Part shown: positions 35,664 to 45,000 of the stretch, in pieces
How positions within the stretch are numbered: the first letter of the stretch is position 1
Layout of the letters: every line of letters begins with the position of its first letter
The notes under the pieces: model-generated
Seen by the model: only the letters and a program-made list of their open reading frames with translations
The model's database searches: none
What the model was told of the DNA's origin: nothing
From: Amycolatopsis mediterranei
GTDB taxonomy: Bacteria > Actinomycetota > Actinomycetes > Mycobacteriales > Pseudonocardiaceae
Direction: 5' to 3'
DNA: 64,000 bases
Assembly (NCBI RefSeq): GCF_026017845.1
Contig: NZ_CP100416.1
Span: 572,972-636,971 of the forward strand
Translations under genes and position numbers: made by a program

Positions 35664-35700
35664 CGCGGATTTTGACGACCGTTACCTACCCTGGAGTGTC

Positions 35701-36276
35701 ATGAGCACGGACGAGCCGGCCGCCACGTCGGTAGCGGAAGAGTCTTCCGCGGCGCCGCCGAAGGACGCCTCGCGGACCCTGGTGCTCGGCGCCGCGGCAC
35801 TGGCACTGGCCGCCCTCATCGCGGCGGCGATCTTCGGCGTCCAGTGGTGGATGGCCGCGAACGACGACAACGCCGGCCTGGCGGCGTCGCGCGAGGCCGT
35901 GGTGAAGGCGGGCACCAACGCGCTGAAGGCCTACACCGAGGTCGACTACACCGATCTCGACGGCTTCTTCACCCGGCAGAAGGCCGTGTCGGACGAGAAG
36001 ATGTCGCAGCAGATCGACCAGTCGGCGCCGACGTTCCGCAAGGCCCTCGCCGACGCCAAGACGAAGGTCACCACGGACGTCCAGGACGTCGCCGTCGAGG
36101 AGCTGGACGACCACGAAGGCAAGGCCAGCTTCCTCGCCGCCATCGCCACCACCGTCACCCAGGGGGACAAGAGCAGCGCGAAGCCGTTGCGCCTCGAAGT
36201 CTCGATGAGCAAGGTGGGCGAGGATTGGAAGCTGTCCGGCATCGACAGCGTCCCGCTCGTCGCGGCCGGCCAGTAG
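35701..36276 (+). CDS. Mce-associated membrane protein 1
   Basis: The 191-residue product has an acidic cytoplasmic N-terminus, one helix (LVLGAAALALAALIAAAIFGV) and an NTF2-like extracytoplasmic domain of about 130 residues. This is the usual form of the Mas proteins that follow mceF and stabilise the complex. It lies 37 bases after MceF. Confidence 0.85.
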   Translation: MSTDEPAATSVAEESSAAPPKDASRTLVLGAAALALAALIAAAIFGVQWWMAANDDNAGLAASREAVVKAGTNALKAYTEVDYTDLDGFFTRQKAVSDEKMSQQIDQSAPTFRKALADAKTKVTTDVQDVAVEELDDHEGKASFLAAIATTVTQGDKSSAKPLRLEVSMSKVGEDWKLSGIDSVPLVAAGQ

Positions 36277-36298
36277 CGTCACCCAGAAGGAGCCCGTA

Positions 36299-37336
36299 GT
36301 GCCCCCCTCCCGCCGCCAGCCGCCGCGCAGCACCCCGTCGCCGTCGCGGCGTCCCCGCGTGGCCGGGCTGCGCAAGCCCCCGACGGACGAGACCGCCGCC
36401 GAGCGGACCGGTCAGCTGCCCGCCGTGCCGCCCGCGAAGCCGCGTCCGCGGCCGGCGCCGCGTCCGGCGCCCCGGCCGGCCGCCAAGCCCGCCGAGCCGG
36501 TGGAGTCCACCAGCGGGCAGCTCGACGACCTGGCGCCGGCCGAGGACACGCAGGTGTTCGCGGCGGTCGGCACCGAGGTCGAAGAGGAGCCGCGGGTCGA
36601 CGCGCTCACGGGGGAGCCATCGGCCGACGAGGAGGAGGCCCCGGCGCGGCCGGCGCCGCGGCGGAAGAAGCGGGACACCGGGATCGCGAAGCCGACCGAG
36701 GAATCCGAGGTTCCGGTCTCGGCTGCCGATCCGGAGCCGGAGAAGCGCGCGGGCGCGAAGGTGCCGAAGACGTACCTCGTGGCGGGTGCGCTGGTGCTGG
36801 TCGCGCTGATCCTGGGCGGGCTGGCGTTCTGGTTCAAGTCCGAAGAGGTCAAGGTCTCCTCGGCTACGAGCAACACGGCGCTGCTGGACGTCGCGAAGAC
36901 CGCGCAGGTCAAGGACGCGGTGTCGAAGGCGGCCGAGGCGCTGTTCTCCTACGACTTCAACAACATCAAGAAGACCGAGGACGCGGCGAACGACCTGCTC
37001 GCCAACGACGACGTCAAGAACAAGTACAACTCGCTGATGGGCGAGGTGAAGCGGCTCGCGCCGGCCCAGAAGATGATCGTGACGTGCAAGGTGACGCGCG
37101 CGGCGGTGATCATGCTGAACGGCGACCTGGCGAAGGTGATGGTCTTCGTCGACCAGACCTCGACCCGCACCGACACGAAGAAGACGACGGCGGGCACGGC
37201 CCAGCTCCACCTGAACGCCCAGCTCCAGGGCGACAAGTGGAAGATCACCGACATGGACACCTACAACGCCCCGAAGGTGCCGGCGGCGTCGCAGGCACCC
37301 GCGTCGGCGCCGGCTTCCCCGACGCCGTCGAAGTAG
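36299..37336 (+). CDS. Mce-associated membrane protein 2
   Basis: The 345-residue product has a long Pro/Arg/Ala- and then Glu-rich disordered cytoplasmic region (about residues 1-155), a single helix (TYLVAGALVLVALILGGLAFWF) and an extracytoplasmic domain homologous in shape to that of the preceding gene. A Pro/Ala/Ser tail ends it. The GTG start follows AGAAGGAGCCCGTA. It is the last gene of the operon; a hairpin follows the stop directly. Confidence 0.83.
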   Translation: MPPSRRQPPRSTPSPSRRPRVAGLRKPPTDETAAERTGQLPAVPPAKPRPRPAPRPAPRPAAKPAEPVESTSGQLDDLAPAEDTQVFAAVGTEVEEEPRVDALTGEPSADEEEAPARPAPRRKKRDTGIAKPTEESEVPVSAADPEPEKRAGAKVPKTYLVAGALVLVALILGGLAFWFKSEEVKVSSATSNTALLDVAKTAQVKDAVSKAAEALFSYDFNNIKKTEDAANDLLANDDVKNKYNSLMGEVKRLAPAQKMIVTCKVTRAAVIMLNGDLAKVMVFVDQTSTRTDTKKTTAGTAQLHLNAQLQGDKWKITDMDTYNAPKVPAASQAPASAPASPTPSK

Positions 37337-37337
37337 C

Positions 37338-37366
37338 TGCGCCAGGGCTGGTTCAGCCCTGGCGCA
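37338..37366. terminator. Bidirectional terminator at the end of the mce operon
   Basis: TGCGCCAGGGCTG (37338-37350) and CAGCCCTGGCGCA (37354-37366) pair perfectly with loop GTT. It overlaps the last codons of the convergent gene, so one hairpin serves both. Confidence 0.75.
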
Positions 37367-38597
37367 GGGTGAACCGGGCCTTGCGGGCCCGCTTGGCGAT
37401 CTTGCGGTCCGGGTGCTCCTGAGCGATCACGTCCAGCAGGCGAAGCCGGGCCGGATGGTCCGCCGCGGCGATCACACCGACGATGGAGCTCGGGTCCCCC
37501 AGCGCGGCCAATTCGTCGAACAGCACCCCGAGCTCGTCCATCGCCGCGAGGTGATCGGTCATGCTCAGGCACAACTCCTCGGAAGTCAGCGATTCGGCCG
37601 TCGTCTCGCTGCGTTCGGCCAGCCAGGCCGCCATGACCGCGCCCGCGATGCCGCCTTCTTCGCGGACGGTGCGCGCATCGGCGACGCCGGCATCACCGGC
37701 CGCGCCGAGCGTCAGCAACGCGAACAGCCGCTGCGCCGGGCCCTCCGCCTCCCGGAGGAAATCGACGGCTTCCGCGGCGGCGTCCGCCGGGGACCGGTGG
37801 GCCACCCACGCGGCCACTTCGGCTTCGGCGATTTCCGGCGGCGCGTCAGCCACGTGCGCACAGAGGGTTTCGAGCGGAGCCGTGGCCAGTTCCCCGACGA
37901 CCGGCGCGTCGGCGCCCTCGTCGCGGAGCATCCGGTTCAGTGCCCACAGAGCGAGCGGGGTCAAGCTCACGAGGGTCGGATCGGGTTCGGGACGGCCGGT
38001 GAGTTCGGCGATCTTGGCGAGCTCTACCGCGTCGGCCTCGGTCCGCTCGATCGCGCCGAGGCGGTCCAGTACCGCCAGGGTCGCCCGGAGGGCGTAGCGC
38101 CACTGTGAATCCTCGCGGAGTTCGAGCCCCGCCACCAAGGACGGCATCTGGTCGGCCAGTCCGTACAGCAGCTCCAGCGGCATCGGCGTGCCGCCCGCGG
38201 AATACAGCGTCATCTGCAGACCGCCGAGGAAGTCCGGGAACAGCATCCCGAACTCGAACGGCACCTCATCGTCCTCGGTGGCGATACCGTAGCCCGCATC
38301 GCCGAGCGTTTCGAACGCGCGGGCCCACAGTTCCACCGGCCGCGTGAGCAGTTTCGCGTTCTTCTTGACCGGCACGTGCGTGCCCTTCAGGACGCGCACG
38401 AGCCCGCACGCTTCAGCCCAGCGTGGGAGCAGCGTAAGCCCCGGTTTTGCGGTGCCGTCCAGTTCCGCGACGTACCGCCGCAGGTCGGCCAGCGCCGCGC
38501 TGCGCTCGGCAGCGGCCTGCGCCTCGGCCGGAGACGGCAGGCGCACCGGGGGCAACGCGGGAAGAGCATCGACGTCGAGTTCGCACTCCTGGCACAT
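37353..38597 (-). CDS. Uncharacterised actinobacterial protein
   Basis: I do not recognise this 414-residue protein. It starts MCQECELDVDALPALPP and has no signal peptide or membrane helix. It consists mostly of helical segments (ADLRRYVAEL, LLPRWAEACGLVRVLKGTHV, WRYALRATLAVLDRLGAIER), suggesting a helical-repeat fold in its second half. The C-terminus is basic (RKIAKRARKARFTLRQG). It is the last gene before the antibiotic cluster and is transcribed away from rifS, so it marks the cluster's left border. Confidence 0.75.
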   Translation of the reverse strand: MCQECELDVDALPALPPVRLPSPAEAQAAAERSAALADLRRYVAELDGTAKPGLTLLPRWAEACGLVRVLKGTHVPVKKNAKLLTRPVELWARAFETLGDAGYGIATEDDEVPFEFGMLFPDFLGGLQMTLYSAGGTPMPLELLYGLADQMPSLVAGLELREDSQWRYALRATLAVLDRLGAIERTEADAVELAKIAELTGRPEPDPTLVSLTPLALWALNRMLRDEGADAPVVGELATAPLETLCAHVADAPPEIAEAEVAAWVAHRSPADAAAEAVDFLREAEGPAQRLFALLTLGAAGDAGVADARTVREEGGIAGAVMAAWLAERSETTAESLTSEELCLSMTDHLAAMDELGVLFDELAALGDPSSIVGVIAAADHPARLRLLDVIAQEHPDRKIAKRARKARFTLRQG

Positions 38598-38671
38598 GCG
38601 GGCCAGTCTGGCAGGTCGAACTACCCACGTTGGTAATGGCTCCCACCGGCGGCGTGGGCGAGTCTCGATAC

Positions 38672-39664
38672 GTGAAGACGTTGCGGCAGCTCGAGGTGGC
38701 CCTGATCGGTGCGGGGCTCATCGCCCGGCTGCACCTGGAAGCGTGGCTCGGCGCCGGCGCCGCCGTGCGGGTGTACTCCGACGACGGCCGGAGCCGCGAG
38801 CTGGCGGCGGAGTTCGGCGCGAAGGCCGCCGGGTCCCTGGAAGAGGCGCTCGACGGCGCCGACGCCGTCGACATCTGCACGCCGACCGCGAGCCACCACG
38901 AGATCGCCCTGACCGCCATCGCCGCCGGTGTCGGCGTCGTGTGCGAGAAGCCGCTGGCGGCCAGCGCCGAAGAGGCCGAAGAGATCGTCACCGCCGCCGA
39001 ACGGGCCGGGGTGCGGCTCTACGCCGCCCACGACGTGCGGTTCGCGGCGCCCTACGCGCGATTGCACGAGCTCGTTGCGAGCGGGCGGCTCGGGGAGGGT
39101 GCCCTCGGCCGGTTCTCCTTCTCCGCCTACCACCCGCGGCCCTGGACCGGGCACGCCTCCGCGCGGTCGGGCGGCATCCTCACCGACCAGCTGCTGCACG
39201 GCGCCGACCTCGCCCACTGGGTCTTCGGGGACGTCGTCCGCGTGCACGCCTGCTACCAGGGCGACATCGCCACCCCGGCGCCCGAAGGGGCCGTCGCGAC
39301 CGGGACCGCCGTGCTCACCCACGCGAGCGGCGCCATCAGCCAGGTGGTGAGCCGGTGGACGGCCACGCCGCGGCCGCCGGTGCGGGTGGCCTTCCACGTC
39401 TCGGGTACCGGCGGGTCCGTCAGCTACGACTCCGAGTGGCCGCAGGAGGTCCGGGTCGTCGACGGCGGCGCCGGGAACTTCGCTTACGGCGGGCCGTCGG
39501 TGTTCGACACCGAAATGCGGGAGTTCGCCACGGCTTTCGCGGGTGGACCCGAGCCGAGGATCGGCGCGAAGGACGCGCTGGCCGCCGTGCGGATCATCCA
39601 CGCCGCCGCCGAGTCCGCGTGGACCGGGCGGGCCGTCGAACTGCCGGTGAGGGGAGCAGCGTGA
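38672..39664 (+). CDS. rifS: Gfo/Idh/MocA-family oxidoreductase (RifS)
   Basis: The 330-residue product has an N-terminal Rossmann fold (VALIGAGLIARLHLEAW, so GxGxxA), the EKPLA motif of the family (VVCEKPLAASAEEAEE) and a C-terminal substrate domain with GGILTDQLLHGADLAHWVFG. It matches the oxidoreductase known as RifS by order in the rifamycin cluster and is presumed to act in tailoring of the ansamycin; its exact step is not shown here. Starts are uncertain: ATG 38636 is possible, but codons between it and GTG 38672 are atypical and homology begins at MKTLRQLEVALIG, so I chose 38672. The stop overlaps rifT by four bases. Confidence 0.88.
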   Translation: MKTLRQLEVALIGAGLIARLHLEAWLGAGAAVRVYSDDGRSRELAAEFGAKAAGSLEEALDGADAVDICTPTASHHEIALTAIAAGVGVVCEKPLAASAEEAEEIVTAAERAGVRLYAAHDVRFAAPYARLHELVASGRLGEGALGRFSFSAYHPRPWTGHASARSGGILTDQLLHGADLAHWVFGDVVRVHACYQGDIATPAPEGAVATGTAVLTHASGAISQVVSRWTATPRPPVRVAFHVSGTGGSVSYDSEWPQEVRVVDGGAGNFAYGGPSVFDTEMREFATAFAGGPEPRIGAKDALAAVRIIHAAAESAWTGRAVELPVRGAA

Positions 39665-40428
39665 AGGTCGCCATCCTGTCGTCCACGCCCCAGGCCTACG
39701 CCGGGGCGCTGCGCGGCCTGCCGGACGTCGAAGTCGTGGCCGCGGCGAGCTGGGACGCGTTCGAGCCCGTCCGGCAAGCGGCCGAGGCCGGCGCGCGCGT
39801 GCTGTGCGAATACCCGCCCGCGGCCAAGGAAACCGACCTGAAAGCGATGATCGACGCCGCGGGCGACCGGCTCACGTTCGCGTCCCCGGCCTGCCACGGC
39901 GAGGCGTTCGCCGTGGTGCGCAAGGGAATCGCCGACGGTGGCATCGGTGAGCTCACGACCGTCCTCGGCTCGGTGGCCACGAGCGTGGACGGGGTGCTGG
40001 GTGCCGCCGCGCCGTACCTGCTCGACCTGGCGGACGCCGTTCTCGGTGGTGAGCCCGCGCAGCAGGTGTACGCCCAGACCAACATCGTCCTCAGTGGACG
40101 GATCGGGGAAAGCGCGGCGGTGCTGACCGTGCGGTACCGGAGCGGGCAGGTCGCGTCGTTCGACTGCCGCCGCCACGGTTCCGCGACGGGACTGCCGGCC
40201 GTCACCTTCATCGGGGACCAGGGGAGCGTCCAGTACGACGCCGGTCCGCAGCTGCTCGGCGGCGAGCGGCCCGAACTGGGTGGCGAAGACCTGGAGGCGT
40301 TGATGCTCAAGGACTTCCTGGGTGCCGGGGACGGGCCCGGACCGGACGGTCAGGCCGCTCTGCGGACGTTCCGGATCATCCAAGCGGCCTACGAATCGGC
40401 GCACACGGGGCAGCCCGTCGACCTGTAA
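39661..40428 (+). CDS. rifT: Short Gfo/Idh/MocA-type oxidoreductase (RifT)
   Basis: The 255-residue product is related to its neighbour RifS but shorter. The nucleotide loop reads VAILSSTPQAYAGAL, lacking the canonical GxGxxG. The family EKP motif is CEYPPAAK, and the C-terminal domain keeps AAPYLLDLADAVLGGEP. It may have lost NAD(P) binding or need RifS as a partner. Position matches rifT of the rifamycin cluster. The GTG start overlaps rifS, so the two should be made together. A very strong terminator follows. Confidence 0.86.
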   Translation: MKVAILSSTPQAYAGALRGLPDVEVVAAASWDAFEPVRQAAEAGARVLCEYPPAAKETDLKAMIDAAGDRLTFASPACHGEAFAVVRKGIADGGIGELTTVLGSVATSVDGVLGAAAPYLLDLADAVLGGEPAQQVYAQTNIVLSGRIGESAAVLTVRYRSGQVASFDCRRHGSATGLPAVTFIGDQGSVQYDAGPQLLGGERPELGGEDLEALMLKDFLGAGDGPGPDGQAALRTFRIIQAAYESAHTGQPVDL

Positions 40429-40443
40429 CGCGGCTTCATCTCT

Positions 40444-40483
40444 AAGGGTCTTTCTCCTGTGCCACAGGAGAAAGACCCTTTTT
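40444..40483 (+). terminator. Strong terminator after rifT
   Basis: AAGGGTCTTTCTCCTGTG (40444-40461) and its exact complement (40463-40480) form an 18-base stem followed by a run of T. It cleanly separates rifS-rifT from the P450-rifA unit. Confidence 0.88.
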
Positions 40484-40616
40484 CGCGGTGCCTTCAGCGG
40501 CTGCGCGGGGCTCTACCAGAGTGAGGGATGTCGCCTTGCGGTGGCTCGCCTAGCCTGAATCGAGAATGCAAGACCGTTCTGTGCTGGGAGATCCCCCGAA
40601 ACAGGTGGAGGCCGCG

Positions 40617-40832
40617 ATGAGTGTTACGCAGGTGAAAATCGCGTTGAGCGGTGGACCGGCCGAACTGGCGCCGGCGCACCGCAGCGTCGACTCCGGCGCG
40701 CTGGAGAACACGCTCAAGATCCGCCACGGGGCCGGTTACGAGCATTTCGTGCACGGCGGCGAATTCCAGGCCGTCGACGGCTGCGACATCGCGGTCTTCC
40801 GGTGGTCGCACCGCACGAAGATCGCCGAATAA
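40617..40832 (+). CDS. Small DUF5988-like protein in the rif operon
   Basis: The 71-residue product MSVTQVKIALSGGP...RTKIAE resembles the small DUF5988-type proteins found in actinomycete antibiotic clusters: VKIALSGGP at the start, GAGYEHFVHGGEFQ in the middle and FRWSHRTKIAE at the end. The function of that family is not known. I chose the ATG at 40617 because GGTGGAGG precedes it; an ATG at 40566 is also in frame. It is the first gene after the rifT terminator, and the P450 starts 32 bases later, so it heads the unit leading to rifA. TAGCCT at 40551-40556 could be its -10 box. Codon use is strongly coding in the third position. Confidence 0.72.
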   Translation: MSVTQVKIALSGGPAELAPAHRSVDSGALENTLKIRHGAGYEHFVHGGEFQAVDGCDIAVFRWSHRTKIAE

Positions 40833-40864
40833 GAATTTCCGGATCTCCCACGGGAAAGGTTTCC

Positions 40865-42055
40865 ATGACCGACGCAATATCCTTCGAGGTGCCGTGGGAC
40901 CGGACCGACAAGTTCGACCCGCCCGCGGTGTTCGACTCTCTGCGCGAAGAACGTCCGCTCGCGAAGATGGTTTACCCGGATGGGCACGTCGGCTGGATCG
41001 TTTCCAGCTACGAGCTGGTCCGCGAGGTCCTCAGCGACCTGCGGTTCAGCCACAGCTGCGAAGTCGGCCACTTCCCGGTGACCCACCAGGGCCAGGTCAT
41101 CCCGACCCACCCGCTGATCCCCGGCATGTTCATCCACATGGACCCGCCCGAGCACACGCGCTACCGCAAGCTGCTGACCGGCGAGTTCACCGTCCGCCGC
41201 GCCAGCAGGCTGATCCCGCGGGCCGAGGCCGTGGCCGCCGAGCAGATCGAGGTCATGCGGGCCAAGGGCGCCCCCGCGGACGTGGTCATGGACTTCGCCA
41301 AGCCGCTGGTGCTGCGGATGCTGGGCGAGCTCGTCGGCCTGCCCTACGAGGAACGCGACCGGTACGTGCCCGCGGTGACCCTCCTGCACGACGCCGAAGC
41401 GGACCCGGCCGAGGCCGCGGCCGCCTACGAGGTGGCCGGGAAGTTCTTCGACGAGGTCATCGAGCGCCGCCGGCAGCGGCCCCAGGACGACCTCATCAGC
41501 TCGCTCGTCACCGAGGACCTGACCCAGGAGGAGCTGCGCAACATCGTCACCCTGCTGCTGTTCGCCGGGTACGAGACCACCGAGGGCGCGCTCGCCACCG
41601 GCGTCTTCGCGCTGCTGCACCACACCGATCAGCTGGCGGCACTGCGCGCGGAGCCGGAAAAGCTCGACGCCGCGATCGAAGAGCTGCTGCGCTACCTGAC
41701 CGTCAACCAGTACCACACCTACCGCACCGCGCTGGAGGACGTGAAGCTGGAGGGCGAGCTGATCAAGAAGGGCGACACGGTGACGGTGTCGCTGCCCGCG
41801 GCCAACCGCGACCCGGCCAAGTTCGGCTGTCCCGCGGAGCTCGACATCGAGCGGGACACCTCCGGCCACGTCGCGTTCGGCTTCGGCATCCACCAGTGCC
41901 TGGGCCAGAACCTGGCGCGCATCGAGCTGCGGGCCGGCTTCACGGCGCTCCTGCGGGCGTTCCCCGAGCTCCGGCTGGCCGTCCCGGCCGACGAGGTTCC
42001 GCTGCGGCTGAAGGGTTCCGTCTTCTCGGTGAAGAAGCTGCCCGTCTCCTGGTGA
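40865..42055 (+). CDS. Cytochrome P450 (rif-orf0 position)
   Basis: The 396-residue P450 has I-helix AGYETT, K-helix EELLRY (ExxR) and haem-binding loop [11 protein letters not shown] with the cysteine ligand at residue 345. It looks like soluble bacterial class I P450s that need ferredoxin. Its place directly before rifA corresponds to rif-orf0. It presumably oxidises rifamycin or a precursor; the reaction is not established by the sequence. The ATG at 40865 follows GGGAAAGG; the longer frame to a GTG at 40802 overlaps the DUF5988-like gene and is not conserved. Only 40 bases separate it from rifA. Confidence 0.9.
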   Translation: MTDAISFEVPWDRTDKFDPPAVFDSLREERPLAKMVYPDGHVGWIVSSYELVREVLSDLRFSHSCEVGHFPVTHQGQVIPTHPLIPGMFIHMDPPEHTRYRKLLTGEFTVRRASRLIPRAEAVAAEQIEVMRAKGAPADVVMDFAKPLVLRMLGELVGLPYEERDRYVPAVTLLHDAEADPAEAAAAYEVAGKFFDEVIERRRQRPQDDLISSLVTEDLTQEELRNIVTLLLFAGYETTEGALATGVFALLHHTDQLAALRAEPEKLDAAIEELLRYLTVNQYHTYRTALEDVKLEGELIKKGDTVTVSLPAANRDPAKFGCPAELDIERDTSGHVAFGFGIHQCLGQNLARIELRAGFTALLRAFPELRLAVPADEVPLRLKGSVFSVKKLPVSW

Positions 42056-42095
42056 GCGTTCTTCCCCTCGAACACCCGAAAGGATCTGCGGCACA

Positions 42096-45000
42096 GTGCG
42101 CACCGATCTCATCAAGCCACTTCACGTCGCACTCCTGGAGAACGCGACCCGCTTCGCCGGCAAGCCGGCCTTCGCCGACGACCACCGGACGGTCACCTAC
42201 GGCGACCTCGAGGCGCGGACGCGCCGGCTGGCCGGGCACCTGGCCGGCCTCGGTGTCCGGCACGGCGACCGGGTGGCGATCTGCCTCGGCAACCGGGTGT
42301 CCACTGTGGAGAGTTACTTCGCGATCCTGCGCGCGGGTGCCGTCGGCGTGCCGCTCAACCCCGGTTCGGCGACGGCCGAGCTCGAGCACCCGCTGACCGA
42401 CAGCGGCGCCACGGTGGTCGTCACCGACGCCGCCCAGGCGGCCCGGCTCCGGCTCGCGCCGCACGTCGAGCTGCTGGTGACCGGCGACGACGTCCCGGAG
42501 GGCGCCCACTCCTACGACGAACTCGCCCTCAGCGAACCGGCCGAGCCCGCCGCGGACGACCTCGAGCTCGACGAGCCGGCGTGGATGTTCTACACGTCGG
42601 GCACGACCGGGCGGCCCAAGGGCGTCGTGTCCACGCAGCGCAACTGCCTCTGGTCCGTCGCTTCCTGCTACGTGCCGTTCCCCGGGTTGTCGGACCAGGA
42701 CCGGGTGCTCTGGCCGCTCCCGCTGTTCCACAGCCTTTCGCACATCGCCTGCGTCCTGTCCGCCACCGTGGTCGGGGCCAGCGTCCGGATCGCCGACGGC
42801 AGCTCCGCCGACGACGTGATGCGGCTGATCGAGGCGGAGAGCTCGACCTTCCTGGCCGGCGTGCCGACCACCTACCACCACCTGGTGCGGGCCGCCCGGC
42901 AGCGCGGTTTCTCCGCGCCGAGCCTGCGGATCGGCCTGGCCGGGGGCGCGGTCCTCGGCGCCGGGCTGCGAAGCGAGTTCGAAGAGACCTTCGGGGTCCC
43001 GCTGATCGACGCCTACGGCAGCACCGAGACCTGCGGGGCGATCACCATGAACCCGCCGGACGGCGCCCGCGTCGAGGGCTCGTGCGGCTTGGCCGTGCCG
43101 GGCGTCGACGTGCGGGTCGTCGACCCCGACACCGGGCTCGACGTCCCCGCCGGCGAGGAGGGCGAGGTCTGGGTCAGCGGGCCGAACGTCATGCTCGGCT
43201 ACCACAACAGCCCGGAGGCGACCGCCGCGGCGATGCGGGACGGCTGGTTCCGGACCGGGGACCTGGCCCGCCGCGACGACGCCGGTTACTTCACCATCTG
43301 CGGCCGGATCAAGGAACTCATCATCCGCGGCGGCGCGAACATCCACCCCGGCGAGGTCGAGGCGGTCCTGCGCACGGTCGACGGCGTCGCGGACGCGGCG
43401 GTCGGCGGTGTGCCGCACGACACGCTCGGCGAGGTGCCGGTCGCCTACGTCATCCCCGGACCGACCGGTTTCGATCCTGCGGCGTTGATCGAGAAGTGCC
43501 GCGAACAGCTGTCCGCCTACAAGGTGCCGGACCGGATCCTCGAGGTCGCCCACATTCCCCGGACCGCGTCGGGCAAGATCCGGCGCGGGCTGCTGACCGA
43601 CGAGCCCGCGCAGCTGCGGTACGCCGCGACCGAACACGAGGAACAGTCCCGGCACGCCGACGAGTCCGTCGCGGCGGCGCTGCGCGCGCGACTGTCCGGT
43701 TTGGACGAACGCGCCCAGTGCGAGCTCCTGGAAGACCTCGTCCGCACCCAGGCGGCCGACGTGCTGGGGCAGCCGGTCCCGGACGGGCGTGCGTTCCGCG
43801 ACCTCGGCTTCACGTCGCTGGCCATCGTGGAGCTGCGCAACCGGCTGACCGAGCACACCGGGCTCTGGCTGCCCGCCAGCGCCGTCTTCGACCACCCCAC
43901 GCCGGCGGCGCTGGCCGCCCGCGTCCGGGCTGAGCTCCTCGGGATCACGCAGGCCGTCGCGGAGCCGGTCGTCGCGGCCGACCCGGGCGAGCCGATCGCG
44001 ATCGTGGGGATGGCCTGCCGCCTGCCGGGTGGCGTGGCGTCCCCGGAAGACCTGTGGCGGCTGGTGGCCGAGCGCGTCGACGCCGTTTCGGAGTTCCCCG
44101 GCGACCGCGGCTGGGACCTGGACAGCCTGATCGACCCGGACCGGGAGCGCGCCGGGACGTCGTACGTCGGCCAGGGCGGATTCCTGCACGACGCCGGCGA
44201 GTTCGACGCCGGGTTCTTCGGGATCTCGCCGCGTGAGGCCGTCGCGATGGACCCGCAGCAGCGGTTGCTGCTGGAGACGTCGTGGGAGGCCCTCGAAAAC
44301 GCCGGAGTCGACCCGATCGCGTTGAAGGGCACCGACACCGGCGTGTTCTCCGGCCTCATGGGCCAGGGGTACGGGTCCGGCGCGGTGGCGCCGGAGCTCG
44401 AAGGTTTCGTCACCACCGGGGTCGCGTCGAGCGTGGCCTCGGGCCGGGTGTCGTACGTGCTGGGACTGGAAGGCCCGGCGGTCACCGTGGACACCGCGTG
44501 TTCGTCGTCGCTGGTCGCGATGCACCTGGCCGCGCAGGCCCTGCGGCAGGGCGAATGCTCGATGGCGCTCGCCGGCGGGGTCACGGTGATGGCCACGCCG
44601 GGCTCGTTCGTCGAGTTCTCCCGCCAGCGGGCCCTGGCGCCCGACGGGCGCTGCAAGGCCTTCGCGGCGGCGGCCGACGGGACCGGCTGGTCCGAGGGTG
44701 TCGGCGTGGTCGTCCTCGAGCGGCTGTCCGTGGCGCGCGAGCGGGGCCACCGGATCCTGGCCGTTTTGCGTGGCAGCGCGGTCAACCAGGACGGCGCGTC
44801 CAACGGGCTCACCGCGCCGAACGGCCTCTCGCAGCAGCGGGTCATCCGCCGCGCGCTGGCCGCGGCCGGGCTGGCACCGTCCGATGTGGACGTCGTCGAG
44901 GCGCACGGCACCGGGACCACGCTGGGTGACCCGATCGAGGCGCAGGCCCTGCTGGCGACCTACGGCCAGGAGCGGAAGCAGCCGTTGTGGCTCGGTTCGC

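Noticed and set aside
40802..40864. An N-terminal extension of the P450 from the GTG at 40802
   Set aside because: It overlaps the small upstream gene and is not P450-like, and the ribosome binding site fits the ATG at 40865.
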